Notes: generated from the letters alone by a model not told the origin. A stretch of DNA of 64,000 nucleotides from Corynebacterium aurimucosum (GCF_030408555.1 NZ_CP047048.1:1736001-1800000), one strand, 5' to 3'. Numbered from the stretch's first letter, positions 20,348 through 30,308 are shown. Made by a program: numbers and translations.

Positions 20348-22639
20348 TTAAAAGCCGGCTTTCTTGAGGGCATCGGCCATCGAGCCACCGCCGCCGCGGT
20401 CCGCGCGGCCACGCCCTCCGTTGCGCCGGCCGGAACGGCCGCCTCGCCCCTCGGAACGCCCGCCGCCGTTGCGGCGCTTGGGGGCGGGCTGGCCGGGTTC
20501 GTCGTCAAGCCGCAGCGACAAACCAATGCGCTGGCGCTCCACGTCGACCTCCATGACCTTGACCTTCACCACTTGGCCCGAACGGACCACATCATGCGGG
20601 TCAGAGACGAACTTGTGGCTCATCGCGGACACATGCACAAGCCCGTCCTGGTGCACGCCAACGTCGATGAAGGCACCAAAGGCCGCAACGTTGGTCACGG
20701 TGCCCTCCAGAATCATGCCCGGTTTCAAGTCCGAGACCTTGTCTACGCCTTCCTTGAAGGTAGCCGTCTTGAATTCTGGGCGCGGGTCGCGGCCAGGTTT
20801 GTCCAGCTCCGCAATGATATCCGTCACCGTCGGCACACCGAAGGTATCGTCAGCAAAGTCCGCCGGCGACAGCTTCGTCAACACGCGCGAATTGCCGATG
20901 AGCTCCGAAACCCCCAGCCCGGTCTTATCCGCGATGCGCGCCACCACCGGGTAGGCCTCCGGGTGCACGGCCGAGGCATCGAGCGGGTCCTTACCTCCAT
21001 TGATGCGCAGGAAGCCAGCCGCCTGTTCGAAGGCCTTCGGCCCCAAGCGCGGGACCTTCTTCAGCTCCTTGCGTGAAGCAAACGTGCCATTCTCATCGCG
21101 ATAGGCCACGATGTTGGCCGCAATCGTGGAGTTCACTCCGGCCACGCGCTCCAGCAACGGAGCCGAGGCGGTATTAAGGTCCACGCCGACGCCATTCACG
21201 GCATCCTCCACCACACCATCGAGGGTGCGGGCGAGCGCGACCTGATTGACATCGTGCTGATACTGCCCCACGCCGATGGCCTTCGGGTCGATTTTCACCA
21301 ACTCCGCCAGCGGGTCCTGCAGGCGGCGCGCGATGGACACCGCGCCGCGCAGGGAGACGTCCATGTCGGGGAACTCATCGGCCGCCAGCTGCGAAGCCGA
21401 ATACACCGATGCACCGGCTTCCGAGACCACGACCGGGTTCGGCCGCTTCCCACCCGCCTGCGCGATGAGGTCCGCGACTTCACCGGCGAGCTTCTCCGTC
21501 TCACGCGAAGCGGTGCCATTACCAATCGCCATGAGGTCCACCGAATGAGCCGCGCTTAACGACGCCAACTCCCTCACCGCCTCAGCCCACTTCTGCTGCG
21601 GCTGGTGCGGGTAGACGATGGTGGTGGCAAGGACCTTGCCCGTCGGGTCGACGACCGCGCACTTGACGCCATTGCGGTAACCCGGGTCCAAGCCCAGCGT
21701 CGCGCGCTGGCCCGCCGGGGCGGCCAGCAGAACATCGCGCAAGTTGGTAGCGAAGACCTTGAGCGCTCCTTCCTCGGCCTTCTCCTTGAGACGCATGCGC
21801 ACGTCGAGGCCCGAGGAGATGGAGAGTTTGGTGCGCCAGCCCCAGTGGACGGCGTCGGCAAGCCAGCGTGAGGTGGCAACGTCCAAGTCGAAGCGCTCCG
21901 CAATCATGCCCTCATACATGGCGTCATCGCCGGCATCGAGGTTGAGCTGCAGCACGCCTTCGTTCTCACCACGCAACAGCGCCAGGATGCGGTGCGAGGG
22001 AAGCTTGTCGAAAGGCTCAGAGAACTCGAAGTAGTCCTTGAACTTCGCGCCCTCGGTTTCCTTGCCTTCCATCACACCGGCATTCATGGAACCGCTGGTG
22101 TACATGCGCTCGCGCACTTCGCCGACGAGGTCCGCGTCCAGTGCAAAACGGTCCACCAAGATAGCGCGAGCACCCTCGAGGGCTTTCTTCGCTTCCTCGA
22201 AGCCTTCAGTGAGGTACTCCCCTGCCAGCTCGGCCGGATCCGCCGAAGGATTCTCAATGAGTTTGTCCGTCAGCGGCTCAAGTCCTGCCTCGCGCGCGAT
22301 ATCCGCCTTGGTCTTGCGGCGCTTCTTATACGGCAGGTACAGATCCTCCAGGCGCGCCTTGGTCTCGCAGCCCTGGATCAGTGCGCGCAGCTCATCGGTC
22401 AGCTTGCCTTGCTCCTCAATCGCGGCGAGCACCGTTTCCTTGCGCTCCTCCAGTTCCCGCAGGTAGGTCGAGCGTTCCTCGATGATACGCAGCTGCGAGT
22501 CATCCAGCCCGCCGGTGGCTTCCTTGCGGTAACGGGCGATGAACGGAACGGTGTTACCCTCCGCCATGAGCTTGAGGGCGGCTTCGACAAACTGCTCTTT
22601 GACGCCTAGCTCTCCAGCGATGGTGGCTGCGATATTCAC
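20348..22639 (-). CDS. tex: Tex-family S1 RNA-binding protein
   Basis: Conserved transcription-accessory nucleic-acid-binding protein. The 763-residue chain begins [16 protein letters not shown], with [17 protein letters not shown], a YqgF/RNase H-like domain ([18 protein letters not shown]), helix-hairpin-helix region ([16 protein letters not shown]), and a C-terminal S1 domain ([19 protein letters not shown]). It ends in a Gly/Arg-rich tail of about 40 residues before [10 protein letters not shown], a likely RNA-binding RGG-like segment. It has a terminator downstream, and appears monocistronic. Confidence 0.95.
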   Translation of the reverse strand: MNIAATIAGELGVKEQFVEAALKLMAEGNTVPFIARYRKEATGGLDDSQLRIIEERSTYLRELEERKETVLAAIEEQGKLTDELRALIQGCETKARLEDLYLPYKKRRKTKADIAREAGLEPLTDKLIENPSADPAELAGEYLTEGFEEAKKALEGARAILVDRFALDADLVGEVRERMYTSGSMNAGVMEGKETEGAKFKDYFEFSEPFDKLPSHRILALLRGENEGVLQLNLDAGDDAMYEGMIAERFDLDVATSRWLADAVHWGWRTKLSISSGLDVRMRLKEKAEEGALKVFATNLRDVLLAAPAGQRATLGLDPGYRNGVKCAVVDPTGKVLATTIVYPHQPQQKWAEAVRELASLSAAHSVDLMAIGNGTASRETEKLAGEVADLIAQAGGKRPNPVVVSEAGASVYSASQLAADEFPDMDVSLRGAVSIARRLQDPLAELVKIDPKAIGVGQYQHDVNQVALARTLDGVVEDAVNGVGVDLNTASAPLLERVAGVNSTIAANIVAYRDENGTFASRKELKKVPRLGPKAFEQAAGFLRINGGKDPLDASAVHPEAYPVVARIADKTGLGVSELIGNSRVLTKLSPADFADDTFGVPTVTDIIAELDKPGRDPRPEFKTATFKEGVDKVSDLKPGMILEGTVTNVAAFGAFIDVGVHQDGLVHVSAMSHKFVSDPHDVVRSGQVVKVKVMEVDVERQRIGLSLRLDDEPGQPAPKRRNGGGRSEGRGGRSGRRNGGRGRADRGGGGSMADALKKAGF

Positions 22640-22679
22640 AAAACCTCTTTATGGGTCGGGGACTTAAGACCTTCTCACC

Positions 22680-23048
22680 CTATACCCCGCCCTGCCACGC
22701 GCAGGAAGTGCCCAGCCCAAACTCGGTGTGACCAATCTCTGAGGTCCCGTACCACAATGTGTGCGGCGGCAAACAGTCCGCGACGGCCGCGGTGACCTTC
22801 GTCAGCGGTAAATCTGAAGAGCCGTTGACGATGACCCTCCACACGTGCTCACCCACCGGTGGCTGACCGTGCTTATCCATGTACTCGTTGACCAGAATGT
22901 TGTCGGGTTCGCAGGTAAATGACACGACCTCGGCGTTGATGTCCTGTGGCTCGACTCCGCCTTCACGCAAACGCTGCGGCATATTTTCGAGGACCTTGTT
23001 CCATTCAGCTTCGGTCATAAGTATTGACAAGTCAGTGCTCACGTCCAT
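22680..23048 (-). CDS. uncharacterised small protein
   Basis: The 122-residue product is not recognised. It is soluble, with no signal peptide or membrane helix, and includes FTCEPDNILVNEYMDKHGQPP and HVWRVIVNGSSDLPLTKV; three cysteines are spread through it. The ATG at 23048 follows AAAGGAGGATTGAG, a strong ribosome site inside the end of trmD. One base separates it from the trmD stop, so it is probably cotranslated with the rimM-trmD operon. A fair alternative is a protein with a ribosome-related or housekeeping function, but nothing in the sequence shows it. Confidence 0.75.
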   Translation of the reverse strand: MDVSTDLSILMTEAEWNKVLENMPQRLREGGVEPQDINAEVVSFTCEPDNILVNEYMDKHGQPPVGEHVWRVIVNGSSDLPLTKVTAAVADCLPPHTLWYGTSEIGHTEFGLGTSCAWQGGV

Positions 23049-23049
23049 C

Positions 23050-23892
23050 TCAATCCTCCTTTAAGGTTTCCAGGTAGGCGCGATCGGCGTCACTTAGCTC
23101 CGCTGCATCCAGCAACTCTGGGCGGCGCTGCCACGTCCGCGCCAGCGACTGCTCGCGGCGCCACCGGTCCACACGGGCGTGGTCACCGGAGGTCAGCACG
23201 TCCGGAACCTTGAGACCGCGCCACTCGCGCGGCTTGGTGTAGCTGGGACCCTCCAGCAGGCCATCGGAGAAGGAATCTTCTTCGTGCGAGCGCCGGTTCC
23301 CCAACACACCAGGAATGAGGCGCACGACGGCTTCAGCGATGACGAGAACAGCTACCTCGCCGCCGATGAGCACGTAGTCGCCAATGGAGACCTCACGCAC
23401 GCGGTAGCGGTGTTGCGCATCGTCGACGACGCGCTGGTCGATGCCCTCGTAGCGCCCGCACGCAAACACAATATGCTCCTCCGCGGACCAAGCTTGCGCA
23501 TCGGCCTGAGTAAAGGGCGTGCCCGCAGGGGTCGGCACGATGAGCAGCGGTTTGTCCGAATCCTCGCTTTCACCATAAGAGCGCGCCTCGACGCCATGGA
23601 TGTCATCGTGGCGCGGCTTGCTCAGGTGCGGCAGAGCGCTCTGGAGGTCCTGGGTGGAGGCGGTGCCGGAGGAGACGTCGTCAAGCGCCGGCCCCCACAC
23701 CTCAGGCTTCATGACCATCCCGGGGCCACCGCCATAGGGAGAATCATCGACGGATTTGTGCACGTCGGTGGCCCACTGGCGCAGGTCATGCACGCCCACC
23801 GCGAGCTTCCCCTGCTCGATGGCCTTACCCAACAGCGCGTGGCGCAGCGGGTCGAGATACTCCGGAAAAATGGTGAGAACGTCAATCCTCAT
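23050..23892 (-). CDS. trmD: tRNA (guanine37-N1)-methyltransferase
   Basis: SPOUT-family methyltransferase that makes m1G37 in tRNAs and prevents frameshifting. The 280-residue protein starts [19 protein letters not shown] and includes [16 protein letters not shown], the knot region [13 protein letters not shown], and [13 protein letters not shown]. It overlaps rimM by four bases and is followed after one base by the small orphan gene. Confidence 0.97.
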   Translation of the reverse strand: MRIDVLTIFPEYLDPLRHALLGKAIEQGKLAVGVHDLRQWATDVHKSVDDSPYGGGPGMVMKPEVWGPALDDVSSGTASTQDLQSALPHLSKPRHDDIHGVEARSYGESEDSDKPLLIVPTPAGTPFTQADAQAWSAEEHIVFACGRYEGIDQRVVDDAQHRYRVREVSIGDYVLIGGEVAVLVIAEAVVRLIPGVLGNRRSHEEDSFSDGLLEGPSYTKPREWRGLKVPDVLTSGDHARVDRWRREQSLARTWQRRPELLDAAELSDADRAYLETLKED

Positions 23893-24389
23893 AGGTCGAG
23901 CAGCCCTTCCGGCGGGGTGATGGTGCAGGTCCCTGCCTCCAGATCGATCTCCGGCACGATCTCCTCCACGAAGGGCACGAGCGCTTCTTTGCCTTCGGTG
24001 AGCGTGACTTCTAGGAGGGACTGCGTCGGTCCGTGCGTCACGCCGGTCACCTCACCCACCTCTTTGCCATCAAGGAGGACGCGCAGGCCTTCCAACTCGT
24101 GGTCATAGAAGCCGTCGTCTTCTGGGTCATCCAGGGGTTCGGCGAAGAACTGGGTGCCACGCAGGGAATCCGCGGCCGTGCGGTCTGGGATTTCCTTAAA
24201 CGTGATGAGCAGGCGTCCTTTGTGGGCGCGCACCGCTGCAATGGTGAGCTCATGTTCCTTCTTACCTTGCTTACCGTGAAGGACCTCGCCGACGGCGAAT
24301 CGGGTCTCAGGGGAATCGGTGGTCACCTCGACGGAGACCTCGCCTTTAATGCCGTGGGATTTCACCACGCGACCAATGAGTAGTTCCAT
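23889..24389 (-). CDS. rimM: 16S rRNA processing factor RimM
   Basis: Assists 30S head assembly around S19. The 166-residue protein has the RimM start [18 protein letters not shown] and the PRC-barrel part ([20 protein letters not shown]). Its TGA overlaps the trmD start, so the two are coupled. The divergent cupin gene begins 33 bases upstream. Confidence 0.94.
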   Translation of the reverse strand: MELLIGRVVKSHGIKGEVSVEVTTDSPETRFAVGEVLHGKQGKKEHELTIAAVRAHKGRLLITFKEIPDRTAADSLRGTQFFAEPLDDPEDDGFYDHELEGLRVLLDGKEVGEVTGVTHGPTQSLLEVTLTEGKEALVPFVEEIVPEIDLEAGTCTITPPEGLLDL

Positions 24390-24422
24390 GCCTGCTAGCT
24401 TAACGGGCTACGCTGGGGCGGC

Positions 24423-24821
24423 GTGACTGAGCTTCCCATCAATGATGCAACCGCCTTTGGCGACGCCTCCCACAACAGTGCCGCCCTCACAACGCTGAAT
24501 CTGCTCGATGAGGCCCCCGAGCCGCACCCCACACGCCCCAGACCAGCCGTTAAGAGGGTCCTCAGTGCCGACGGCGCAAACCTCATCCTCTTTTCATTCC
24601 TGCCGGGACAAGACCTACCTGATCACAAGGCCGCACACCCCATCACCGTGCAGGTGCTCCGGGGATCGGTGATTTTTAGTTGCGAGGAACAAGATGAGGT
24701 GCTCGCTCCCGGACGCATAGTGCACCTTCCGGCGTACGTGCCGCATGCGGTGACATGTAGCGAGGAACCTGCACTCATGCTGCTCACCATGTTGACACCA
24801 CACACTAGCGCGAATGTATAG
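24423..24821 (+). CDS. cupin-domain protein
   Basis: A small beta-barrel protein of 132 residues with a likely metal site: FLPGQDLPDHKAAHPITVQVLRG carries two histidines spaced HxxxH, and LPAYVPHAVT carries a third. Ligand or substrate is unknown. The start is a GTG at 24423, and a TACGCT motif about eight bases upstream suggests a leaderless transcript. The TetR-type regulator gene follows after 23 bases in the same direction, so the cupin may be its partner or be coregulated. Confidence 0.75.
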   Translation: MTELPINDATAFGDASHNSAALTTLNLLDEAPEPHPTRPRPAVKRVLSADGANLILFSFLPGQDLPDHKAAHPITVQVLRGSVIFSCEEQDEVLAPGRIVHLPAYVPHAVTCSEEPALMLLTMLTPHTSANV

Positions 24822-24844
24822 ACTTTTAGTACTATTCTTATAGT
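24794..24844 (+). promoter_or_regulatory. candidate promoter and operator of the TetR-type gene
   Basis: TTGACA inside the end of the cupin gene and tgtata 17 bases on make a plausible promoter. A perfect inverted repeat ACTAT-tctt-ATAGT at 24831-24844 ends directly before the GTG start codon, positioned to serve as an autoregulatory operator. Confidence 0.45.
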
Positions 24845-25510
24845 GTGAGTAGTTCGAAGCCGTATCACCATGGAAATTTGCATGAAGAGATCCTCCAGGA
24901 GGCCATCAAGCTTGGCCGGGAGGGAGGACCGGAGGCGGTGACGATTCGCGCCGCAACGCGCGCGGTCGGTGTCTCCCCTACTGCCGCCTACCGCCACTTC
25001 AAGGATCAAGCCGCGCTTCTCGATGCCGTCGCGGACGTCGCCACCTACGAACTCATTACCAAGCTCAGCGAGGCCTTCGAAGAGACGGAAGGCACCATCG
25101 TCGACAAGATGATGGCGGCTGGTTTTGCCTACTACCACTACGCCTTGGAGGAGCAGAACTTCTTCGAGTGCATGATGGCCACGAGCGGTTTTGATATTCC
25201 AGCTGGACTCGCGGCCGCGGCCGAGGGCCCCAGCGAGGACCTACGCGTGCAGGCCACATTCAATTTCTACGGCTACATGGAGCAGTATGCGCGCTCCATC
25301 GGACAGGAACCCAGTAAGCAACACATGATGCAGAATTGCCTGGCCGGCTGGTCCACTGTGCACGGTTTCACAGTCTTGTGCCTCAGCGGTCATTTGAGGT
25401 CGCTACCGGAGGAAAAGGTGGAAGCCTTGGCGCAATCGGTCATAGCCTCCGCTGTCCGCGGCTTGGACTTCGACAATCCTCTGGAAGCGCACCACCCCGG
25501 GCGATCCTAA
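24845..25510 (+). CDS. TetR/AcrR-type regulator with WHG C-terminal domain
   Basis: DNA-binding repressor-like protein of 221 residues. The N-terminal helix-turn-helix includes YHHGNLHEEILQEAI and VGVSPTAAYRHFKDQAALL (about residues 8-55). The C-terminal part includes WSTVHGFTVL, matching the WHG variant of the TetR family. The GTG at 24845 abuts the ACTAT/ATAGT inverted repeat. Ligand and targets are unknown; the cupin gene upstream is the obvious candidate target. Confidence 0.88.
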   Translation: MSSSKPYHHGNLHEEILQEAIKLGREGGPEAVTIRAATRAVGVSPTAAYRHFKDQAALLDAVADVATYELITKLSEAFEETEGTIVDKMMAAGFAYYHYALEEQNFFECMMATSGFDIPAGLAAAAEGPSEDLRVQATFNFYGYMEQYARSIGQEPSKQHMMQNCLAGWSTVHGFTVLCLSGHLRSLPEEKVEALAQSVIASAVRGLDFDNPLEAHHPGRS

Positions 25511-25519
25511 GCACTAAAA

Positions 25520-25548
25520 ATCCCCGCGACCGACAGGTCAGCGGGGAT
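25520..25548. terminator. bidirectional terminator between tetR-type gene and rpsP
   Basis: ATCCCCGC (25520-25527) pairs with GCGGGGAT (25541-25548), with inner GACC/GGTC. On the minus strand it is followed by TTTTTAG, an effective end for rpsP; on the plus strand by AATCTTTTA. Confidence 0.8.
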
Positions 25549-25569
25549 AATCTTTTAGCCGAGTAGAAA

Positions 25570-26094
25570 TTACTCTGCGGACTCCTCAGCCTCAGCGGAG
25601 TCGGCCTCTTCAGCCTTAGCGGCCTCTTCCTCGGCCTTAGCAGCCTCAGCGGCAGCGGCTTCCTCAGCAGCCTTCTCGGCGGCAGCCTTAGCCTCAGCCT
25701 CTTCCTTGGCCTTGCGCTTCTTCTCGGTGATGGCCTCGATGGTCGGGCCGTTGTTGGCCTCAGCCAGAGCAGCGTTGAAGAGGTCCAGCTTGGACGGCTT
25801 CTCCTCAGCAACCTTCAGGGTGCCCTCTGCACCCGGCAGACCCTTAAACTTCTGCCAGTCACCGGTCACCTTGAGCAGTGCGAGAACCGGCTCGGTCGGC
25901 TGTGCACCGACACCCAGCCAGTACTGAGCGCGCTCGGAATCGATCTGGATCAGGGACGGCTCCTGCTTCGGCTGGTAGATACCGATGTTCTCGATAGCCT
26001 TGCCGGAGCGGCGGGTGCGTGCATCAGCGACGATAACGCGGTACTCAGCGTTGCGGATCTTGCCCATACGCTGCAGCTTGATCTTAACGGCCAT
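25570..26094 (-). CDS. rpsP: 30S ribosomal protein S16 with long acidic tail
   Basis: Small-subunit ribosomal protein. The core ([29 protein letters not shown] is the S16 start region) spans about residues 1-100, twice the size overall of E. coli S16 because a Lys/Arg patch leads into about 55 residues of Ala and Glu ending EESAE. Actinobacterial S16 proteins often have such tails. The sequence of the last codons is nearly the same as that of rpsB. It lies alone here, separated from rimM-trmD by the cupin/TetR pair, unlike the rpsP-rimM-trmD order of many bacteria. Confidence 0.95.
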   Translation of the reverse strand: MAVKIKLQRMGKIRNAEYRVIVADARTRRSGKAIENIGIYQPKQEPSLIQIDSERAQYWLGVGAQPTEPVLALLKVTGDWQKFKGLPGAEGTLKVAEEKPSKLDLFNAALAEANNGPTIEAITEKKRKAKEEAEAKAAAEKAAEEAAAAEAAKAEEEAAKAEEADSAEAEESAE

Positions 26095-26388
26095 GATTGG
26101 CTCCTTTTCTAGTCACCGGGCAGTTCAGACACGCGCCGCTTGGTGGCGCGCCGGTTCAACCCTTGGATTTATCCTGCGCGTGACGTGCCGGCCGTCCGTA
26201 GGCGGTACCGGCGTTACGCAGAGATGAAGTTTTATGTGTCCTCCACGCTGTGCGTGAACAACCCCACCAACTTTAGCGGAACCCACACAAGATAGGAAAT
26301 CCCCCTTAGCTCTTGCAGAGTTAGGCCTTACCCCGCGAAGGGGGTAGTCTGTAATGCGGTTATTTCGACGCCACACACTCCTCTTTTT

Positions 26389-28641
26389 ATGAATAAACAA
26401 GCCCCCTCTACATTCCGCTACCGTTACGACCTTGACGGCCTCCGCGGCATCGCGATCGCCTTGGTTGTTCTGTACCACGTCTTCGTTGGTCGTGTCTCAG
26501 GTGGCGTCGATGTCTTCCTCCTGCTTTCCGGTTACTTCTTCTTAGGCTCGCAGCTGCGCTATGCCGCACGGCCGAATGCCTCCCTGAACCCGTGGTGGCC
26601 CATCTGGCGCACGCTCCGCCGGCTTGTTCCTTCCCTCGTGCTCGTCATCGGCGTGAGCTATGTGCTTGTCCGGCTCTTCGCGCCGAAGCTCATGAACACG
26701 GAGCTCACCAAGCAGATCACTGCGACGGTCTTCTACTACCAGAACTGGGAATTGGCACGGCAGAACGCTGACTACGCCGCCGCTTCAGCAACAACATCGC
26801 CTCTGCAGCACATGTGGTCCATGGCAGTGCAGGGCCAGTTCTACCTGTTGGGTATCTTCTTCGCGCTCGGCCTGGCCGCGTTCATGCGCCTGCGCCCAAA
26901 GAACACGGGGTTACGAGAACAGCGCTTCTCTTCCATTAATTCCATCGCTGGCCCGATTCTCCTCGTAGTTACCGTCGTCTCTTTTGCCTATGCATCCCGC
27001 GACGGACTCTTCGGCACCCCCGAAAACTACTACTCCACATGGTCTCGCGCTTGGGAGCTGACTTTGGGCGCAGTGCTCGTCATTTATGGTTCGCACCTGC
27101 GCATGCCGCAGCGCCTGTCCAACCTCGCCACGGCTCTCGGCTTGGCGGCTCTGGCTGGTACCGGCCTACTTATCTCCGACAGCTTGGCCTTCCCTGGGCC
27201 GCTGTCTCTTCTGCCCATCGGCGGTGCAGTACTCATCATCATTGGTTCTGGCGGGTCGTTCTCGCGAGTGCTCACCACCCGGGTATCTCGCTGGCTCGGT
27301 GATATCGCCTACCCGCTCTACCTGTGGCATTGGCCGCTACTCATCATTTCCATCGCTGCGCTCGGTCTTGAGACTCCTCCGTGGTGGCTCGGATCCATCA
27401 TCATCGTGGTGTCGCTGGGCTTGGCGGACGTGACGCACCGTTTCGTCGAAAAGCCCCTGCGCCAGCACCGCAAACGCCCGCTTGCCGACGACCTCCCCGT
27501 CCACCGCGGTTTCGCCGACCTTCGCACGCGCACCGGCGCTCTGCGCGGCGTTGGCGGAGTCGTCGTCGCCGCCTGCACCGTTGCACTCGTGGCCGTTCAA
27601 CCGCTGTGGCTGCGCAGCCTACAGGAGGCGAACCACGAAATCCTCGACCCGAAGCTCTACCCAGGGGCAACGACCTTCGTCGAGAACATCACGCCGCCTG
27701 AGAACGTAGAGATCAAGCCTGATCCGATTCTCGCGCGTGGCATCCAGCCGCCAGTCGCCGATAACTGGTGCTTCATCCCGGAACAAGAGCCAACGGACTA
27801 CTTCATCGAGACCCAGAAGGACGGCGTGACGCCGTGCATCTTTGGTGACGTTGATTCCGACGTCGAGGTCTACTTAGTAGGCGGTTCGCACGCGGAGCAG
27901 TACTCTTCGGCCTTGGATCACTTGGGCCGCGAGATGGGTTTCAAGCTGGTTCCGCTCACCCGCGTGGGTTGCCCCATTGAGCTCGGCGATGAACTGAGTG
28001 TCAAGCCTTCTTGCGCCGAGTGGAGCAAGGAAGCGGTCAAGCGCATTATCGACGCGGACCCGGCCCTCGTAGTTTCTAATTCAACGCGCCCCGGTCAGCC
28101 CTTGGGTCACGGCCCAGACGCTGTCCCGCCCGGCTATAAGGCCTTCTGGGACGAGTTGGCCAAGCACGATATTCCCTTCTTGGGCTTCCGTGATAACCCG
28201 TGGGGATTCGATGAGCACGGCAATGGCCTCCAGTTTGATGAATGCTACGTAGCCACCCAGGATTCCCTCGGCTGCGGCATGCGTTTCGAAGAGGTCTACG
28301 CTCCCTATGACCCCGGCGCCGAAGTCCTCTCCCAGTACAAGAACATGCTGGCCGTGGACACCTCGAAGTGGTTCTGCGATGCCAACGGCGATTGCCCGGT
28401 CATCATCGGCAACATCATGGTCTACCGCGATATGCACCACTTCACCAAGGCCTTTGCGGATTCGGCCATCCCGCTCATCCGTGAAGCCATCACCCCCTTC
28501 CTCAATGGCGAGACGGTGCAGCAGCAGCCCCCGCAGATTCCGACGGACAGTCCCATGGTGCCCCAGACCGCTGAGACGTCACCGGCCACACCCGCGGTGC
28601 CTATCCCCTATCCTGCATATCCAGCAGATAAAGCCATTTAA
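26389..28641 (+). CDS. acyltransferase-3/SGNH fusion membrane protein
   Basis: Probably O-acylates a cell-surface glycan or glycolipid. The 750-residue protein has an N-terminal acyltransferase-3 domain with about 10-11 transmembrane helices (YDLDGLRGIAIALVVLYHVF, GGVDVFLLLSGYF, conserved RTLRRLVP and WHWPLL), a linker, then an extracytoplasmic SGNH-hydrolase-like domain (about 490-720). In that domain VYLVGGSHAEQ replaces the usual GDSH and DMHHFT supplies the Asp-x-x-His. A Pro/Gln/Thr-rich tail follows. It stands alone between rpsP and ffh with its own strong terminator. Acetylation of a mycolate- or arabinogalactan-type envelope component is a reasonable inference. Confidence 0.85.
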   Translation: MNKQAPSTFRYRYDLDGLRGIAIALVVLYHVFVGRVSGGVDVFLLLSGYFFLGSQLRYAARPNASLNPWWPIWRTLRRLVPSLVLVIGVSYVLVRLFAPKLMNTELTKQITATVFYYQNWELARQNADYAAASATTSPLQHMWSMAVQGQFYLLGIFFALGLAAFMRLRPKNTGLREQRFSSINSIAGPILLVVTVVSFAYASRDGLFGTPENYYSTWSRAWELTLGAVLVIYGSHLRMPQRLSNLATALGLAALAGTGLLISDSLAFPGPLSLLPIGGAVLIIIGSGGSFSRVLTTRVSRWLGDIAYPLYLWHWPLLIISIAALGLETPPWWLGSIIIVVSLGLADVTHRFVEKPLRQHRKRPLADDLPVHRGFADLRTRTGALRGVGGVVVAACTVALVAVQPLWLRSLQEANHEILDPKLYPGATTFVENITPPENVEIKPDPILARGIQPPVADNWCFIPEQEPTDYFIETQKDGVTPCIFGDVDSDVEVYLVGGSHAEQYSSALDHLGREMGFKLVPLTRVGCPIELGDELSVKPSCAEWSKEAVKRIIDADPALVVSNSTRPGQPLGHGPDAVPPGYKAFWDELAKHDIPFLGFRDNPWGFDEHGNGLQFDECYVATQDSLGCGMRFEEVYAPYDPGAEVLSQYKNMLAVDTSKWFCDANGDCPVIIGNIMVYRDMHHFTKAFADSAIPLIREAITPFLNGETVQQQPPQIPTDSPMVPQTAETSPATPAVPIPYPAYPADKAI

Positions 28642-28645
28642 TCCA

Positions 28646-28680
28646 AAAGGGCCGGCGCTAAAAAGCGCCGGCCCTTTCTT
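28646..28680 (+). terminator. strong terminator after the acyltransferase gene
   Basis: AAAGGGCCGGCGCT (28646-28659) pairs perfectly with AGCGCCGGCCCTTT (28664-28677) around an AAAA loop, followed by CTT. It lies a few bases past the stop codon. Confidence 0.9.
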
Positions 28681-28708
28681 AACGAAGAATGCTGCTGCAT
28701 TCTTCGTT
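28681..28708 (-). terminator. hairpin overlapping the ffh stop codon
   Basis: AACGAAGAATGC (28681-28692) pairs perfectly with GCATTCTTCGTT (28697-28708) around a four-base loop. The ffh stop codon (28707-28709) is partly in the stem. On the minus strand the stem is followed by AAGAAAGG, so there is no strong U tract. It is likely the 3' hairpin of the ffh transcript. Confidence 0.65.
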
Positions 28709-30308
28709 ATTTCTTTTTGCCCTGCCCAAAGTCCAGGTTGTTGAGGTCGATATTCTCCATGCCCTTGGGCATCTTGATATCGCCTAGCCCGGGCATGCCG
28801 CCGCCGAGCTGTTCCTGCATCTTCTGCAGTTCCTGCATCGACGGCATCCCGCCACCCATGCCAGGCATTCCCCCACCACGACGCTTCGGCGGCTTGCGCT
28901 TACCATTCTTGCCCTTGCGGCCCTTCGGCTTCTTCTTGGTAGCGGAACGCCCACCGCCCATGCCCGGCATGCCAAAACGACCGGCCATCTGCGACATCAT
29001 CTTCTTGGCTTCGGTGAAGCGCTCGATGAGCTGATTGACGTCAGAAACGCTCACACCAGAACCGAGGGCAATACGCTTGCGGCGCGAAGCGTTGAGAATC
29101 TTCGGGTTCTCGCGCTCCTCCGGCGTCATACCGCGGATGATGGCCTGGATGCGGTCGAGCTGCTTTTCGTCGACCATGTCGGCGATCTGGTTCATCTTGT
29201 TGCCGCCGGGCATCATCTTGAGCAGGTTGCCCATCGGGCCCAGATTGCGCACCATGAGCATCATGTCCAAGAAGTCATTGAGCGTCATCTCGCCGGAGCC
29301 CATCTTCTTGGCGGCTTCCTCCGCCTTGGACTGATCCAGCTTGGATTCCGCCTGCTCAATCAGTGTCAGCAGGTCACCCATGCCCAGAATTCGCGAGGAC
29401 ATGCGCTCCGGGTGGAAGACATCGAAATCCTCGAGCTTCTCACCGGTGGAGGCGAACATGATGGGCTTGCCCGTGACCTCACGAATGGACAGCGCCGCAC
29501 CACCGCGAGCGTCACCGTCCAGCTTGGTCAGGACGACACCGGTGAAGTCCACGCCATCGCGGAAGGCCTCGGCGGTCTGCACTGCGTCTTGACCGATCAT
29601 CGAGTCGATGACGAAGAGGACTTCGTCCGGGTTGACGGCGTCGCGGATATTGCGGGCCTGCGTCATCAGGGTTTCATCAATGCCGAGGCGGCCGGCGGTA
29701 TCGATGATGACGATATCGTGCTGGGTGCGCTTGGCCTCTTCGATACCGCGCTTGGCGACGTCCACCGGATCCCCATGAGAGGTACCCATCTCATGCTCGT
29801 GGGAATCCAGGGAGGTGCCAGGATCCGGAGCGTAGACGTCTACCCCGGCGCGCTCGCCGACGATCTGCAGCTGCTGCACCGCGCCCGGGCGCTGGAGGTC
29901 ACAAGCCACCAGCATCGGGGTGTGCCCCTTGGAAGCCAGATGCTTGGAAAGCTTGCCCGCCAAGGTGGTCTTACCAGCACCCTGAAGGCCGGCGAGCATG
30001 ATGACCGTCGGCGGGTTCTTCGCCAGGTTTAGGCGGCGGGTCTCGCCGCCTAGAATCTCGATGAGCTCCTCGTTGACGATCTTGACTACCTGCTGCGCCG
30101 GGTTCAGTGCCTCGGAAACCTCGGCGCCTGCCGCGCGTTCCTTAATGCGCTTAATAAAGCCGCGCACGACGTTGAGCGAGACGTCCGCCTCCAGCAACGC
30201 CAGACGGATTTCGCGTGCTGTGGCATTGATGTCCGCCTCGGTCAGCTTGCCCTTGCCGCGCAGGCCGGACAGGGCTGATTGCAAGCGGTCAGACAAAGAC
30301 TCAAACAC
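28707..30308 (-). CDS. ffh: signal recognition particle protein Ffh
   Basis: GTPase that binds signal peptides and 4.5S RNA and brings ribosomes to FtsY. The 533-residue protein has an N domain, G domain with GLQGAGKTTLAGKL and VIIDTAGRLG, DARGGAALS, and a Met/Gly-rich M domain, here expanded by GMGGG repeats near the C-terminus. The start is a GTG at 30308 with GGGAG ten bases upstream. It follows glnD after 50 bases and ends in the paired hairpins before the acyltransferase gene. Confidence 0.96.
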   Translation of the reverse strand: MFESLSDRLQSALSGLRGKGKLTEADINATAREIRLALLEADVSLNVVRGFIKRIKERAAGAEVSEALNPAQQVVKIVNEELIEILGGETRRLNLAKNPPTVIMLAGLQGAGKTTLAGKLSKHLASKGHTPMLVACDLQRPGAVQQLQIVGERAGVDVYAPDPGTSLDSHEHEMGTSHGDPVDVAKRGIEEAKRTQHDIVIIDTAGRLGIDETLMTQARNIRDAVNPDEVLFVIDSMIGQDAVQTAEAFRDGVDFTGVVLTKLDGDARGGAALSIREVTGKPIMFASTGEKLEDFDVFHPERMSSRILGMGDLLTLIEQAESKLDQSKAEEAAKKMGSGEMTLNDFLDMMLMVRNLGPMGNLLKMMPGGNKMNQIADMVDEKQLDRIQAIIRGMTPEERENPKILNASRRKRIALGSGVSVSDVNQLIERFTEAKKMMSQMAGRFGMPGMGGGRSATKKKPKGRKGKNGKRKPPKRRGGGMPGMGGGMPSMQELQKMQEQLGGGMPGLGDIKMPKGMENIDLNNLDFGQGKKK

